A program made the translations under genes and the position numbers. The notes under the pieces are model-generated. The model saw only the letters and a list, made by a program, of their open reading frames with translations. It was not told where the DNA came from and searched no databases. This document shows positions 50,157-63,655 of a DNA stretch of 64,000 bases, piece after piece (the first letter of the stretch is position 1; each line of letters starts with the position of its first letter). Origin of the DNA: Pseudomonas mediterranea CFBP 5447 (lineage in GTDB: Bacteria > Pseudomonadota > Gammaproteobacteria > Pseudomonadales > Pseudomonadaceae); the NCBI RefSeq assembly GCF_000774145.1, contig NZ_KN322984.1, positions 397,084 through 461,083 on the forward strand, written 5' to 3'.

Positions 50157-51239
50157 CTACCTCAGCTTCAGGGTGGCAAGGCCGATCAGCACCAGAATCA
50201 CGGTGATGATCCAGAAACGGACGATCACGCGCGGCTCGGGCCAGCCCTTGAGTTCAAAATGGTGATGGATCGGCGCCATGCGGAATACGCGGCGGCCGGT
50301 CAATTTAAAGGACGCAACCTGAATGACTACTGACAGGGTCTCCATCACGAACACACCGCCCATGATGAACAGGACGATTTCCTGGCGAACGATAACGGCG
50401 ATGGTGCCCAGGGCCGCGCCCAGCGCCAGCGCGCCGACGTCACCCATGAAGACCTGGGCCGGGTAGGTGTTGAACCAGAGGAAACCCAGGCCGGCGCCGA
50501 TCAACGCGCCGCAGAACACGATCAGCTCGCCCGCCCCCGGCACGTAGGGGATCAACAGGTATTCGGCGAACTTCACGTTACCCGACAGGTAGCAGAAGAT
50601 CCCCAGCGCGCCGCCGACCATCACTGTCGGCATGATCGCCAGGCCATCGAGGCCGTCGGTGAGGTTGACCGCGTTGCTCGAACCGACGATCACCAGGTAG
50701 GTCAGCACGACGAAGCCTGCGCCCAGCGGAATGCTGTAGTCCTTGAGCATCGGCAGGATCAGGGTGGTTTCCACCGGCGAGGCGGCGGTCATATAAAGGA
50801 AGATCGCCGCGCCCAGGCCGAACACCGACTGCCAGAAATATTTCCAGCGGCTCGGCAGCCCACGGGAGTTTTTCTCGATGACCTTGCGGTAGTCGTCCAC
50901 CCAGCCGATGGCGCCGAACAACAGGGTCACCAGCAGCACGGTCCAGACATAGCGGTTGGCCAGGTCGGCCCAGAGCAAGGTGCTCACGCCGATGGACGAC
51001 AGGATCAACGCGCCGCCCATGGTCGGGGTGCCGGATTTGGACAGATGCGACTGCGGCCCGTCGTTACGCACCGACTGGCCGATTTGCAGGTTCTGCAGGG
51101 TGCGGATCATCCACGGGCCCAGGAACAGCGACAACGACAACGCGGTCAGCACACCCAGGATCCCGCGCAGGGTCAGGTACTGGAAGACCGCGAAGCCTTT
51201 GTAGAACTGTTGCAGGTACTCCGCTAGCAGCAGCAGCAT
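50157..51239 (-). CDS. mraY: Phospho-MurNAc-pentapeptide-transferase
   Basis: 360 residues from ATG at 51239, which overlaps the murF stop by one base (TGATG). Ten-helix inner-membrane enzyme that makes lipid I. Catalytic landmarks are the two Asp in [33 protein letters not shown], and [12 protein letters not shown]. Confidence 0.97.
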   Translation of the reverse strand: MLLLLAEYLQQFYKGFAVFQYLTLRGILGVLTALSLSLFLGPWMIRTLQNLQIGQSVRNDGPQSHLSKSGTPTMGGALILSSIGVSTLLWADLANRYVWTVLLVTLLFGAIGWVDDYRKVIEKNSRGLPSRWKYFWQSVFGLGAAIFLYMTAASPVETTLILPMLKDYSIPLGAGFVVLTYLVIVGSSNAVNLTDGLDGLAIMPTVMVGGALGIFCYLSGNVKFAEYLLIPYVPGAGELIVFCGALIGAGLGFLWFNTYPAQVFMGDVGALALGAALGTIAVIVRQEIVLFIMGGVFVMETLSVVIQVASFKLTGRRVFRMAPIHHHFELKGWPEPRVIVRFWIITVILVLIGLATLKLR

Positions 51240-52606
51240 CAATGTTTCTCCGTACGGGTGCCGCACAGCGCCGCGACGATGTTTTCCATCGCTGCGCTAC
51301 GAGAGCCCTTGATCAATAAAGTGGTGTTCGGGTCTTGCTCGGCACCCAGGGCCTGGATCAGGTCGGCCTGAGTGGTGAAATGCTGTGCGTGCTCGCCGAA
51401 CGCGGCGACGGCATGGGCCATCATCGGGCCGACGGCATACAGCGCATCGACCTTGCCACGGGCATAGGCACCGACGTCGTGGTGCCCCTGTTGCGCCCAT
51501 TCGCCCAATTCGCCGATGTCCCCCAGCACCAGCACGGTGCGGCCGGAAAAACCGGCGAGGATATCCACCGCCGCGCACATGGACGTCGGGTTGGCGTTGT
51601 AGGTGTCGTCGATCACCCGCATGCCGTTGCTGGCCAGTTGCGCCACGGTGCGGCCCTTGACCGGCTGCACGGCGTTCAAGCCTGCGACGACGCCCGGCAG
51701 GGACACGCCCAGCGCATGGGCGGCAGCGGCAGCGGCCAGGGCATTGGCGACGTTATGGGTGCCGAGCAGGTTCAACTGGACCCGCTCCGCACCGTCGGGG
51801 CTGTGCAGGTTGAAGGCCGGGCAGCCACGGGCATCGCGGTCCAGGTCGCTGGCGTAGAAGTTCGCGGCGAGGTTGCTCAGGGCAAACGTCAGCACCTTGC
51901 GCTCACCCGCTCGCGCCTTCCAGATTTCGAACGCCTTGTCGTCGAGATTCAATACGGCGACGCCATCGGCCTCCAGCCCCTCGATGATCTCGCCCTTGGC
52001 CTCGACGATTTTTTCCGGGCCGCCGAACTCGCCGACATGGGCGGTCCCGGCGTTGTTGAGCACGGCGACGTGGGGCTTGGTCATGCCCACGGTGTAGGCA
52101 ATCTCGCCGAGCCGCGAGGCACCGAGCTCGATGACGGCGGCGCTGTGCTCCGGCGCCAGCTCGAGCAGGGTCAACGGCACGCCGAGGTCATTGTTCAGGT
52201 TGCCGCGGGTTGCCAGCACCGGGCCACGGGTACGCAGGATGCTGGCGAGCATTTCCTTGACCGTGGTCTTGCCGCTGGAACCGGTGATGGCGGCGACCGG
52301 GTTGCCGAATGCCGCACGGTTCAGTGCGCCGAGCTGGCCCAGGGCCTGACGGGTATCGTCGACCAGCAGCTGTGGCAACGCGCTGTTGGTGACCTCGCGC
52401 TCGACCAATGCCGCGACCGCCCCTTTGGCCGCCACGTCATTCAGGTAATCGTGGCCGTCAAAACGCGGGCCGGCCAAGGCGACGAACAGTTGTCCTGGAG
52501 CAATGGCCCGGCTGTCGATGCTGACGCCGTCGAAACGGGCATCCGCCGCGATGAGGCGCGCATTCAGGGCGCCGGTCAGTTCGCTGAGTTTCAAGGCCTT
52601 AAGCAT
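51239..52606 (-). CDS. murF: UDP-MurNAc-tripeptide--D-Ala-D-Ala ligase
   Basis: 455 residues. Adds the D-Ala-D-Ala made by DdlB to complete the pentapeptide. P-loop [14 protein letters not shown] (about 107-120), the domain 2 signature [18 protein letters not shown] and C-terminal [13 protein letters not shown] are visible. It overlaps murE by 8 nt. Confidence 0.97.
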   Translation of the reverse strand: MLKALKLSELTGALNARLIAADARFDGVSIDSRAIAPGQLFVALAGPRFDGHDYLNDVAAKGAVAALVEREVTNSALPQLLVDDTRQALGQLGALNRAAFGNPVAAITGSSGKTTVKEMLASILRTRGPVLATRGNLNNDLGVPLTLLELAPEHSAAVIELGASRLGEIAYTVGMTKPHVAVLNNAGTAHVGEFGGPEKIVEAKGEIIEGLEADGVAVLNLDDKAFEIWKARAGERKVLTFALSNLAANFYASDLDRDARGCPAFNLHSPDGAERVQLNLLGTHNVANALAAAAAAHALGVSLPGVVAGLNAVQPVKGRTVAQLASNGMRVIDDTYNANPTSMCAAVDILAGFSGRTVLVLGDIGELGEWAQQGHHDVGAYARGKVDALYAVGPMMAHAVAAFGEHAQHFTTQADLIQALGAEQDPNTTLLIKGSRSAAMENIVAALCGTRTEKH

Positions 52607-54061
52607 GGGCCACCTCCCAGGCGGTCAAGGCATGATCGGCCTCGACCAGATCGGAGAAGTCATGGCGCACGCCGTTGATTTCCTGGTAATCCTCGTGCCC
52701 CTTGCCAGCCAGGACGATCACATCGTCCGCCGAAGCGCTGGCGATCAACTGGGCAATCGCCTGGCCGCGACCGGCCACGAAGGTCACCTTGTCCGCCGCC
52801 GAGAACCCGGCACGGATGTCGTCGAAAATCTGCATCGGGTCTTCGCTGCGAGGGTTGTCATCGGTGACGAGTACGCCATCGGCCAACCGCTCCACCACCT
52901 CGGCCATCAGCGGGCGCTTGCCGCGGTCACGGTCGCCGCCGCAGCCGAACAGGCAGAGCAACTTGCCTTTGGCGTGAGGTCGCAGGGCCATCAGGACTTT
53001 TTCCAGGGCATCGGGGGTGTGGGCGTAGTCGACCACCACCAGCGGTTGAGTGCCGCCGCCCAGGCGCTGCATGCGACCGGCCGGGCCTTCGAGCTTCGGC
53101 AGGACCTTGAGGATTTCATCCAGCGCGTAGTCCAGCCCCAGCAAGGCGCCGATGGCGGCCAATACGTTGCTCAGGTTGAAACGGCCCAGCAAGGTGCTGC
53201 GCAGATGGTGTTCGCCCTGCGGGGTGACCAGCGTCGCCCGTACGCCCTCGTCGTCGAACTGCGCCTGGCGTACATAAAGGTGCGCACTGGCATCTTCCAG
53301 GCTGTAGGTGATCAACCGCGACTCGCCCTGATTGGCCGCCAATTGCCGGCCGAACTCATCGTCGAGGTTGATGACCCGGCATTTCAGGTTGTTCCAGGCA
53401 AACAGCTTGGCCTTGACTTCGCCATAGGCCTGCATGGTGCCGTGATAGTCCAGGTGATCCCGGGACAGATTGGTCAGTACGGCAATGTCGAACGCCAGGG
53501 CGGTGACGCGTCCCTGATCCAGGCCATGGGAAGACACTTCCATCGCAACGGCCTTGGCGCCAGCCTTTTTCAGGTCGGCCAGGGTCGCTTGCACGGCAAT
53601 CGGGTTCGGCGTGGTGTGCAGGCCGCTCACCAGGGCGCCGTGGAAACCGTTGCCCAGTGTCCCGACAATGCCGCAGTGCTGCCCCAGCAGGTCCAGCGCC
53701 TGGGCCACCAGTTGGGTGACGCTGGTCTTGCCGTTGGTACCGGTCACGCCAATCAGGTTCAGATGACGGCTCGGCTCGCCATAGAAACGCCCGGCGATGT
53801 CCGACAACTGCGCCGCGAGGCCCTTGACCGGAATCAGCGGCACGTCGGTGATTGGCAGTACCGTCGCACCTTCTACTTCATAGGCCACCGCAGCCGCGCC
53901 GCGCTGCAAGGCATCGGCGATGTGGGCGCGGCCGTCATAGCGTCCGCCCGGCACGGCCAGGAACAGGTCCCCGGCGCGGACGTTGCGGCTGTCCAGGGCC
54001 AGTTCGCGAATCAGCAGATCGTGACCGGCGTGGGCAAAAATCTTGTTCAGGCTCAGGGACA

Positions 54062-54062
<1 letters not shown>
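52599..54062 (-). CDS. murE: UDP-MurNAc-L-Ala-D-Glu--meso-diaminopimelate ligase
   Basis: 487 residues. Third Mur ligase. P-loop GVTGTNGKTSVTQL (about 105-118); the DNPR motif in TDDNPRSEDP marks meso-diaminopimelate specificity, as expected for a Gram-negative. It abuts ftsI with a one-base overlap. Confidence 0.97.
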
Positions 54063-56090
<2,028 letters not shown>

Positions 56091-56094
<4 letters not shown>

Positions 56095-57038
56095 CGCAAC
56101 TTCTCCGCAACACGCATGACGGCGCTACGGGCCCGGGGATTGGCCTTGAGTTCCGCCTCGGAGGCGAACTGCGCCTTGCCATGAATCTTGATTTTCGGCA
56201 CGAAGGCCTCGAAACGCACCGGCAGATTGCGCGGCAGGTTGTCGGCCTCGCCCTTGGTGAGCTTGCGCATGAACAGCTTGACGATGCGGTCTTCCAGGGA
56301 ATGGAAGCTGATCACCACCAGGCGACCGCCGATCTCCAGCGCTTCCAGCGCGGCATCGAGGCCGGCCTCGAGGTCGCCCAGTTCGTTATTGACGTGGATG
56401 CGCAACCCCTGGAAAGCCCGGGTCGCCGGGTTCTTGCCCTTCTCCCACGCCGGGTTGGCGATTTTCAGCACTTCGGCCAGGTCGCCGGTGCGCTCGAATG
56501 GCTTGATGTCGCGGCGCTCCACAACGGCGCGCGCCATGCGCCCGGAGAAACGCTCTTCGCCGTACTCCTTGAAGACACGGGCGATCTCTTCTACCGGCGC
56601 GGTGTTGACGAATTCGGCGGCGCTGATTCCGCGAGACGGATCCATGCGCATGTCCAGCGGGCCATCATTGAGGAAACTGAAGCCGCGCTCAGGATCGTCC
56701 AGTTGCGGCGAAGAGACGCCCAAGTCGAGCAGGATCCCGCCGACCTTGCCGGCCAGGCCACGCTCGGCGACCTCCGACCCCAGCTCCGCAAAGCTGCGCT
56801 GCACAATGACAAAGCGGCCGTCTTCGGCCGCCAGCGCTTGCCCGGTGGCAATCGCTTGAGGATCCTTGTCGAATCCCAGCAGCCGGCCGTCCGGACCGAG
56901 CTGGCTGAGAATCAACCGGCTGTGCCCACCGCGCCCGAACGTGCCGTCCAGATAGCAGCCATCAGGACGTACGGCGAGGGCCTCGACGGCCTCGTCAAGC
57001 AGTACGGTGATGTGGTTGAAGCCGCTATTTATAGTCAC
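56091..57038 (-). CDS. rsmH: 16S rRNA (cytosine-1402-N4)-methyltransferase
   Basis: 315 residues (formerly mraW). SAM-binding motif in [16 protein letters not shown] (about 34-49), plus [20 protein letters not shown], and [12 protein letters not shown]. It acts with RsmI, encoded a little upstream at 58226-59107, which adds the 2'-O-methyl to the same nucleotide C1402. Confidence 0.97.
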
Positions 57039-57490
57039 AGGATCAGATCACGCAGTTCATCGGGCATGGCGCCCGGTTGTTGAATAGCAGCGAGGTCGGC
57101 GGCGGAAACCGCATTCCAGGCATCTTCGTCCCACAATTGGAACTTGTTCAGTTGGCCCACCAGCATCGCGCGCTTGTCCAGCTTGGCGTATTCGCGAAGG
57201 CGCGGTGGGACCAGGAAGCGACCACTGCCGTCGAGCTCCAGGTCGACGGCATTACCGATCAGCAAACGTTGCAGCCGGCGGTTTTCTTCACGCAGCGAAG
57301 GCAGTGCGCGCAGTTTGGTTTCGATGATTTCCCATTCATCCAACGGGTAGACGCAAAGACAGGGGTCAACGGCATCGATCGTGACGATCAACTGACCGGA
57401 ACTACGCGAAACGAGCTCGTCACGGTACCGGCTCGGCATGGCGAGACGGCCCTTTGCATCGAGACTGATAGCGTTGGCTCCGCGAAACAC
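57035..57490 (-). CDS. mraZ: Transcriptional regulator MraZ
   Basis: 151 residues. Two SpoVT/AbrB-like half domains, each with a D-x-K/S-G-R motif: [16 protein letters not shown] (about 9-24) and [16 protein letters not shown] (about 85-100). Binds the repeated operator in its own promoter and represses the dcw operon. First gene of the operon, overlapping rsmH by 4 nt. Confidence 0.97.
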   Translation of the reverse strand: MFRGANAISLDAKGRLAMPSRYRDELVSRSSGQLIVTIDAVDPCLCVYPLDEWEIIETKLRALPSLREENRRLQRLLIGNAVDLELDGSGRFLVPPRLREYAKLDKRAMLVGQLNKFQLWDEDAWNAVSAADLAAIQQPGAMPDELRDLIL

Positions 57491-57532
57491 GTCAGCGTTT
57501 CTCCAAAATCTAGCGTTTTACGTCCAAAAAAC

Positions 57533-57556
57533 CCACTTCATGCCACTTTCCTCCAC
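57533..57556 (-). promoter_or_regulatory. MraZ operator: three GTGG repeats at 10-bp spacing
   Basis: On the minus strand GTGG occurs at 57556-57553, 57546-57543 and 57536-57533, exactly 10 bp apart. This matches the three TGGGN/GTGG direct repeats bound by MraZ in E. coli. It lies just downstream of the -10 element and about 43 nt before the mraZ start. Confidence 0.88.
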
Positions 57557-57564
57557 TCGCGCAC

Positions 57565-57594
57565 ACTATAGGAATGCGCCCACCGCACCGTCAA
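57565..57594 (-). promoter_or_regulatory. dcw operon promoter (Pmra), sigma-70 type
   Basis: Minus strand: TTGACG (57594-57589), 18-bp spacer, TATAGT (57570-57565). Both hexamers are close to consensus, and the MraZ repeats begin 8 bp downstream of the -10. Confidence 0.8.
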
Positions 57595-57800
57595 GGCGCG
57601 GATTGAAGGAAAAGCCTTATAGATCGGAGATTTAGGAGCGTTTCAGGAGGGGCAACAAGAATCTGACGTAGGATTTTTCACCTCAACCCGAGCAACCACA
57701 GGAAGCTGCGCGCACAAGTTAAAGTGATTTATTAAGAGTAAGATTTTTTTGGTCTTAGGAAATGCGTCTGCCAGTGATTTCGGCAGGAAGGGAAAAGGTG

Positions 57801-58151
57801 GAGAGTCGATCTGTAAGCCGGGTTCTGTCTTGAACAGTCATTCGTCTACGATGGCCATCACTGGACATCTTTAGCAACCTACCCGGTCCCAGCGCGGGCC
57901 ACGCCTTGGGACCCTATTTGGTCTTGCTCCAAGTGGGGTTTACCTAGCCACGAACTGTTGCCAGCCGTGCGGTGCGCTCTTACCGCACCTTTTCACCCTT
58001 ACCGGCGCCGAAACGCTTAGGCGGTTATTTTCTGTGGCACTTTCCGTAGGCTCACGCCTCCCAGGCATTACCTGGCACTTCGCCCTATGGAGCCCGGACT
58101 TTCCTCCCCCCTCTAATTCTCATAGAGGGCAGCGACTGTCCGATCGACTCT
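57801..58151 (-). ncRNA. rnpB: RNase P RNA, bacterial class A
   Basis: About 351 nt. The conserved 5' CR-I sequence GAGGAAAGTCCGGGCTCC is at 58106-58089 on the minus strand, and the CR-V sequence ACAGAACCCGGCTTAC at 57828-57813. The 5' AGAGTCGATC pairs with the 3' GATCGACTCTC to form helix P1, which sets the ends. The catalytic RNA that matures tRNA 5' ends, with RnpA. Ends are accurate to a few nt. A possible -10 (TTAACCT) lies just upstream of 58151. Confidence 0.96.
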
Positions 58152-58225
58152 CCGCCGCGAAGGTTAACGGCAGAGCGCCTGAAGAACAAGCGCTAAAAGC
58201 CTTTGGCCATGTTGCCTGTCCGGTT

Positions 58226-59107
58226 TTACCGGGCCTTCTGCCGGTCCAGCGCGACCTGATACAGCACGTTCTTGCGCTCGCCGGTGATTTGCGCAGCCAG
58301 GGCGGCCGCACGCTTGAGCGGCATTTCCTCGAGCAGCAGATCCAGGATGCGCATCGCTTCGCTACTGACGGCCTCTTCACTCTCCGGCGCGGTCCAACCC
58401 GCCACCAGTACCACACACTCACCACGCTGCTGGTTGCTGTCGCTTTCGACGAAGGCCCGCAATTGCGCCAGCGGCAGTCCCTTGAGGGTTTCGAAGGTCT
58501 TGGTCAGCTCACGTGCCAGAAGTGCCGGACGCTCGGGACCGAACACCAGTTCCATGTCTTGCAGGCATTCGAGGATGCGGTGCGGCGCTTCGTAGAAAAT
58601 CAGCGTGCGCGGCTCTTCCTTTATAGACTCCAAGCGCGCCCGACGCCCCACGGCCTTGGCCGGCAGGAAGCCCTCGAAGATAAAGCGGTCCGATGGCAAG
58701 CCGGCCGCCGACAGTGCAGCGATCAAGGCACAGGCCCCCGGCACCGGTACCACATTGATGCCCGCCGCGCGGGCCTGGCGCACCAGATGGTAGCCGGGGT
58801 CGGAAATCAGTGGCGTGCCCGCATCGGAGATCAGCGCGACGTTGTCGCCCGCCAGCAGGCGCGTGATGAAACGACTGCCCTCGTCCCGTTCATTATGTTC
58901 GTGGCAGGCGGCCAGCGGCGTGGAAATACCGAAATGCTGCAGCAGCCGCTGGGAATGGCGGGTGTCTTCCGCCGCGATCAGGGCGACCTCCCGCAGGATC
59001 TTCAGCGCCCGGGCACTGATATCGTCCAGGTTGCCGATGGGCGTCGCCACCACATAAAGCGAGCCTGCAGCGGAATTCAAAGCACCTGGAGCAGTCAAAA
59101 CGCGCAC
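58226..59107 (-). CDS. rsmI: 16S rRNA (cytidine-1402-2'-O)-methyltransferase
   Basis: 293 residues from GTG at 59107; a TTG at 59098 has GAGG at better spacing and would begin (M)TAPGALNS. SPOUT-unrelated, tetrapyrrole-methylase fold; motifs LYVVATPIGNLDDIS, AAEDTRHS, SDAGTPLISDPG and VPGACALIAALSAAGLP. Modifies C1402 in the ribosomal P site together with RsmH. It is divergent from lpoA, as in E. coli. Confidence 0.95.
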   Translation of the reverse strand: MRVLTAPGALNSAAGSLYVVATPIGNLDDISARALKILREVALIAAEDTRHSQRLLQHFGISTPLAACHEHNERDEGSRFITRLLAGDNVALISDAGTPLISDPGYHLVRQARAAGINVVPVPGACALIAALSAAGLPSDRFIFEGFLPAKAVGRRARLESIKEEPRTLIFYEAPHRILECLQDMELVFGPERPALLARELTKTFETLKGLPLAQLRAFVESDSNQQRGECVVLVAGWTAPESEEAVSSEAMRILDLLLEEMPLKRAAALAAQITGERKNVLYQVALDRQKAR

Positions 59108-59296
59108 CTCACAATCGGTAAAACCGCCATTGTAGCGCGTAGTGACCGTGTAGGCTGTTCGAGGCCGGGTAACCTTTTGTGCTGCACCGCAACATTTGAA
59201 ATAGCTAAATTGATCGATTCACGCCACTGACATCGCGCCCCGGCCAGCGCTTGGGTACAATTCGACGCTAATTTGATCTCGTATCAGGACATTTAC

Positions 59297-61108
59297 ATGA
59301 TCGCTTGCCTGCGGCTGCTCTCCGCCCTTTGCCTCGCTGCCCTTCTGGCGGCCTGCGTCAGCTCGCCCTCGTCCAGCCTTGGCGAACTTCCCCGGACCCC
59401 GGATGCCAGTATCGAGCAACTGCTCGAACAGGCCGCCCAAAGCAAGACCCCGGAAAAAGCCGCCCTGCTGCGCCTGAGCGCGGCAGACCTGGCCTACCGC
59501 CAGGGCAATGCCGGCCAGTCCGCACAGATCCTGCAACAAGTGCCGATGGAACAGCTCAAGCCAGGCCAGCAGATTTTCGCCAGCACCCTGGCGGCGGAAC
59601 TGGCAATGACGCGCAACCAGCCCAAGGCGGCGCTGACCGCCCTGAGCCACCCGAGCCTGCAACACCTGGGCGAAATGCCGGTGGAACAGCAGGTCCGCAC
59701 CGGGACGGTCCATGCCCGCGCCCTCGAAGCCGATGGCCAGACCCTGGCCGCCGCGAAGGAACGCATCTTCATTGCGCCCCTGCTCGAAAACGAAGCCGCC
59801 GCCAAGAACCACGAAGCAATCTGGTCGCTGATTGCATCGCTGCCCACCGATCAATTGCAACCAACCACCACCGACGATCTCGGCGGCTGGCTGAGCCTGG
59901 CCCGTGCCGTGAAAACCGCCGGCACCCTGGAACAGCAGCAAGCGGCCATCGACCATTGGCGCGAACAGAATCCGAAGCACCCGGCCGCCCTTCAACTGCC
60001 GACACCCCTGGTCAAGCTCAAGGAACTGGCGAGCCAGCCCCTGGGCAAGATCGCCCTGCTGCTGCCCCAGAACGGGCAACTGGCCGCAGTCGCCAAAGCC
60101 CTGCGTGAAGGCTTCATGGCATCGCACTATCAGGCCCAGCAAGCCGGGCAGAACCCACCGAGCATTCAGTTCTACGACAGCTCGACCCTGACGTCCATGG
60201 ACGACTTCTATCGCAAGGCCCAGGCTGACGGCGTGCAACTGGTGGTCGGCCCCCTGGAAAAACCACTGGTCAAGCAGATCAGCACACGCGCGCAGTTGCC
60301 GATCACTACCCTGGCATTGAACTACAGCGAACGCGAGCAAGGTCCACCCCAACTGTTCCAGTTCGGCCTGGCCCCCGAGGACGAAGCCCGCGAAGTCGCC
60401 CGCCGCGCCCGTGCCGACGGTCTGCATCGCGCAGCGGTCATGGTGCCGAAGGGCGAATGGGGCGATCGCGTACTGAAAGCCTTCAGCCAGGACTGGCAAG
60501 CCTCCGGTGGCAGCATCCTGGCCATCGAGCGCGTCGACCAGCCGGTGCAACTGGCCCAGCAGATTGCCGACATGTTCCAGCTGCGCCAGAGCGAAGGTCG
60601 CGCCAAGAGCCTGCAGAACACCGTAGGCACCACGGTCGCGGCCCAGCCTTCCCGTCGCCAGGACATCGAGTTCATCTTCCTGGCGTCGACCCCGCAGCAG
60701 GCCCAGCAGATCAAGCCGACCCTGAACTTCCAGTATGCTGGAGACGTGCCGGTCTATGCGACGTCCCAGGTGTTCAGCGCCAGCGGCGACCAGAACCAGT
60801 ACAACGACATGAACGGTATCCGCTTCTGCGAAACCCCGTGGTTGCTCGATGCCAACGACCCATTGCGCAAGCAGGTCACTGCCCAATGGCCACAGGCTGC
60901 CGGCAGTCTGGGCCGCTTGTACGCGATGGGTGCCGATGCCTATCGCCTGGCACCGCGCCTGGGCCAGCTCAAGACACTGCCGGACAGCCGCATCGAAGGC
61001 CTGTCGGGCAGCCTGGCGGTGTCCCAGTCCCAACGGGTTCAACGTCAATTGCCCTGGGCTGAATTCGTCAATGGCCAGGTACAGCGCCTGCCGGACACCC
61101 AGCGCTGA
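59297..61108 (+). CDS. lpoA: Outer-membrane lipoprotein LpoA, penicillin-binding protein activator
   Basis: 603 residues from ATG at 59297 (MIACLRLLSALCL); lipobox LLAAC gives the lipidated Cys20. The N-terminal part (about 35-240) is TPR-like helical; the C-terminal part (about 255-580: KIALLLPQNGQLAAVAKALREG) has the periplasmic-binding-protein fold. In E. coli it stimulates PBP1A from the outer membrane. Followed directly by yraN with overlapping stop and start. Confidence 0.94.
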   Translation: MIACLRLLSALCLAALLAACVSSPSSSLGELPRTPDASIEQLLEQAAQSKTPEKAALLRLSAADLAYRQGNAGQSAQILQQVPMEQLKPGQQIFASTLAAELAMTRNQPKAALTALSHPSLQHLGEMPVEQQVRTGTVHARALEADGQTLAAAKERIFIAPLLENEAAAKNHEAIWSLIASLPTDQLQPTTTDDLGGWLSLARAVKTAGTLEQQQAAIDHWREQNPKHPAALQLPTPLVKLKELASQPLGKIALLLPQNGQLAAVAKALREGFMASHYQAQQAGQNPPSIQFYDSSTLTSMDDFYRKAQADGVQLVVGPLEKPLVKQISTRAQLPITTLALNYSEREQGPPQLFQFGLAPEDEAREVARRARADGLHRAAVMVPKGEWGDRVLKAFSQDWQASGGSILAIERVDQPVQLAQQIADMFQLRQSEGRAKSLQNTVGTTVAAQPSRRQDIEFIFLASTPQQAQQIKPTLNFQYAGDVPVYATSQVFSASGDQNQYNDMNGIRFCETPWLLDANDPLRKQVTAQWPQAAGSLGRLYAMGADAYRLAPRLGQLKTLPDSRIEGLSGSLAVSQSQRVQRQLPWAEFVNGQVQRLPDTQR

Positions 61109-61470
61109 TGCCCGAACGATCACGCCAGCAAAGCGGACGGGATGCCGAGGGCCTGGCCCTCGCGCATCTCCAGCAGCAAGGCCTGCGCCTGGTGGCGCAG
61201 AACTGGTTGTGTAAACGCGGCGAGCTTGATCTGGTCATGCTTGACGGCGATACAGTAGTATTCGTCGAAGTCCGCTACAGAAAAAATACCCAATGGGGTG
61301 GCGCGCTCGATAGCATCGACCAGCGCAAGCGCCAGAAACTGGTTTTCGCCGCGCAGTATTTCCTGCAGAACGAATCCCGCTGGGCTGATCACCCCTGCCG
61401 TTTCGACGTGGTTGCCATCGACAGCAACGCCGATCAGTTGAATTGGCTGCAGAACGCCTTCGACAGCTGA
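61108..61470 (+). CDS. yraN: YraN family (UPF0102) endonuclease-like protein
   Basis: 120 residues. Restriction-endonuclease-like fold with the catalytic-type motif GELDLVMLDGDTVVFVEVRYRK (E and the E-x-R/K). No established cellular role. The start overlaps the lpoA stop (TGATG), so translation is coupled. Confidence 0.94.
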   Translation: MPERSRQQSGRDAEGLALAHLQQQGLRLVAQNWLCKRGELDLVMLDGDTVVFVEVRYRKNTQWGGALDSIDQRKRQKLVFAAQYFLQNESRWADHPCRFDVVAIDSNADQLNWLQNAFDS

Positions 61471-61557
61471 ACGTCCACGTCCATGACGAACCGAGCCGGA
61501 CACCTTCACTCAACTTTTGCTCTTTGCTTTGCGCGCCGCACACGTTTGTGCCGATAA

Positions 61558-62750
<1,193 letters not shown>

Positions 62751-62785
62751 GGGTAGTTGCGGTTCTTGATGCTGCGCTTGGCTAG

Positions 62786-62824
62786 AAAACGGTGCTTCTT
62801 CAGACGGGGAAGCGCCGTTTTTTT
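62786..62824 (+). terminator. Intrinsic terminator after the lpoA-dolP run
   Basis: AAAACGGTGCTTC (62786-62798) pairs with GAAGCGCCGTTTT (62809-62821), with one G-U, a 10-nt loop, and a following run of T. Starts 36 nt after the stop codon. Confidence 0.9.
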
Positions 62825-62869
62825 TGGGGAGGGTGGTTAGTGTGTATATCCGTTTTTTTGGTAACGGCC

Positions 62870-63140
62870 ACTTAAGGTTCCGCCCTTACGGCGGGTCACT
62901 TTTGGAAGAGCGCCAAAAGTAACCAAAAGCGCCTCGCCCCACCACTGGGCACCTCGCCAAGGCTCGGTGTTCCCTCACTCCGGCATCGCTCCGTGGGCCC
63001 GCCGCGAAGGGCCATCCATGGCCCAGCGCGGCTATCCCGGCATCCATGCCGGGATACCCACTACGCAATGCCTGCGTTCGGCCCTTGTGGTTAATGGGGC
63101 GCCTAAGATCAAAAGCAAAAGCAAAAGCAAGAGCGAGGCG
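62870..63140. repeat. Long Pseudomonas intergenic repeat block
   Basis: The stretch beginning TTAAGGTTCCGCCCTTACGG and continuing through GCGCCAAAAGTAACCAAAAG, the CTCCGTGGGCCCGCCGCGAAG segment and a terminal run of AAAAGC hexamers is a sequence I recognise as recurrent between genes of many pseudomonads. A small open frame on the minus strand (62886-63068) runs through it but is not considered a gene. Inner pairings include CCGGCATGGATGCCGGGATA near 63037-63056. Confidence 0.65.
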
Positions 63141-63182
63141 GGTTGACAGCCGACCTATCTTTCCCAGCCGTCCCCGATCAAT

Positions 63183-63271
63183 TGTGGGAGCGAGCCTGCT
63201 CGCGATGGCGGTGTGTCAGCCAACATCAATGTTGCCGAGCTGACGCCATCGCGAGCAGGCTCGCTCCCACA
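63183..63271. repeat. REP palindrome upstream of the DUF6124-type gene's 3' end
   Basis: Perfect 28-nt arms (63183-63210 and 63244-63271) of the GTGGGAGCGAGCCTGCTCGCG class. Lies just beyond the 3' end of the small gene at 63296-63655. Confidence 0.9.
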
Positions 63272-63295
63272 GAGGGCTGGGTGCTTAGTGCAAAG

Positions 63296-63655
63296 CTATC
63301 GCGGGTCGACGTTATCCAATACTTGGTTTGCCAGTAATGAACTCAGTTCGATCATCTGCTGGATGCCAAGTGCCAGGCTACGCGGTGAGCCTTCCAGATC
63401 GAAGGCGAGTTCGTTGGCCATGGCGTCCGCCGAGGCCAGGGTTTCGCTCAGATTGGCGAGCAAGCATTCGTTATCGAGGCCTTTCACGACGGTGAATACC
63501 TGGCCCGGTTTTGGTTCGTCTTGGGAATTATCCGACTTCGGCAGTAAGTAGTGATCAAGCACGCGTTGGGTGGTTTCGTCTTGCTGCTTGGCTTTGGATT
63601 TTGCGGATTGGGCGGTGGAGTCTTTTTCTGGAGGGTTTGGAGTTATTTTGAACAT
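63296..63655 (-). CDS. DUF6124 (DUF3077-type) small protein
   Basis: 119 residues, ATG at 63655 with GGAAG 8 nt upstream. Low complexity, charged N-terminus (about 1-35, KDSTAQSAKSKAKQQDETTQ) and a helical C-terminus with the family pattern NECLLANLSETLASADAMANELA and QQMIELSSLLANQVLD. A Pseudomonas-restricted, often multicopy family; function unknown. It has a long leader carrying several hairpins (63660-63880). Confidence 0.8.
   Translation of the reverse strand: MFKITPNPPEKDSTAQSAKSKAKQQDETTQRVLDHYLLPKSDNSQDEPKPGQVFTVVKGLDNECLLANLSETLASADAMANELAFDLEGSPRSLALGIQQMIELSSLLANQVLDNVDPR

Noticed and set aside
62886..63068. Minus-strand 60-codon frame
   Set aside because: It lies wholly within a recurrent intergenic repeat block.
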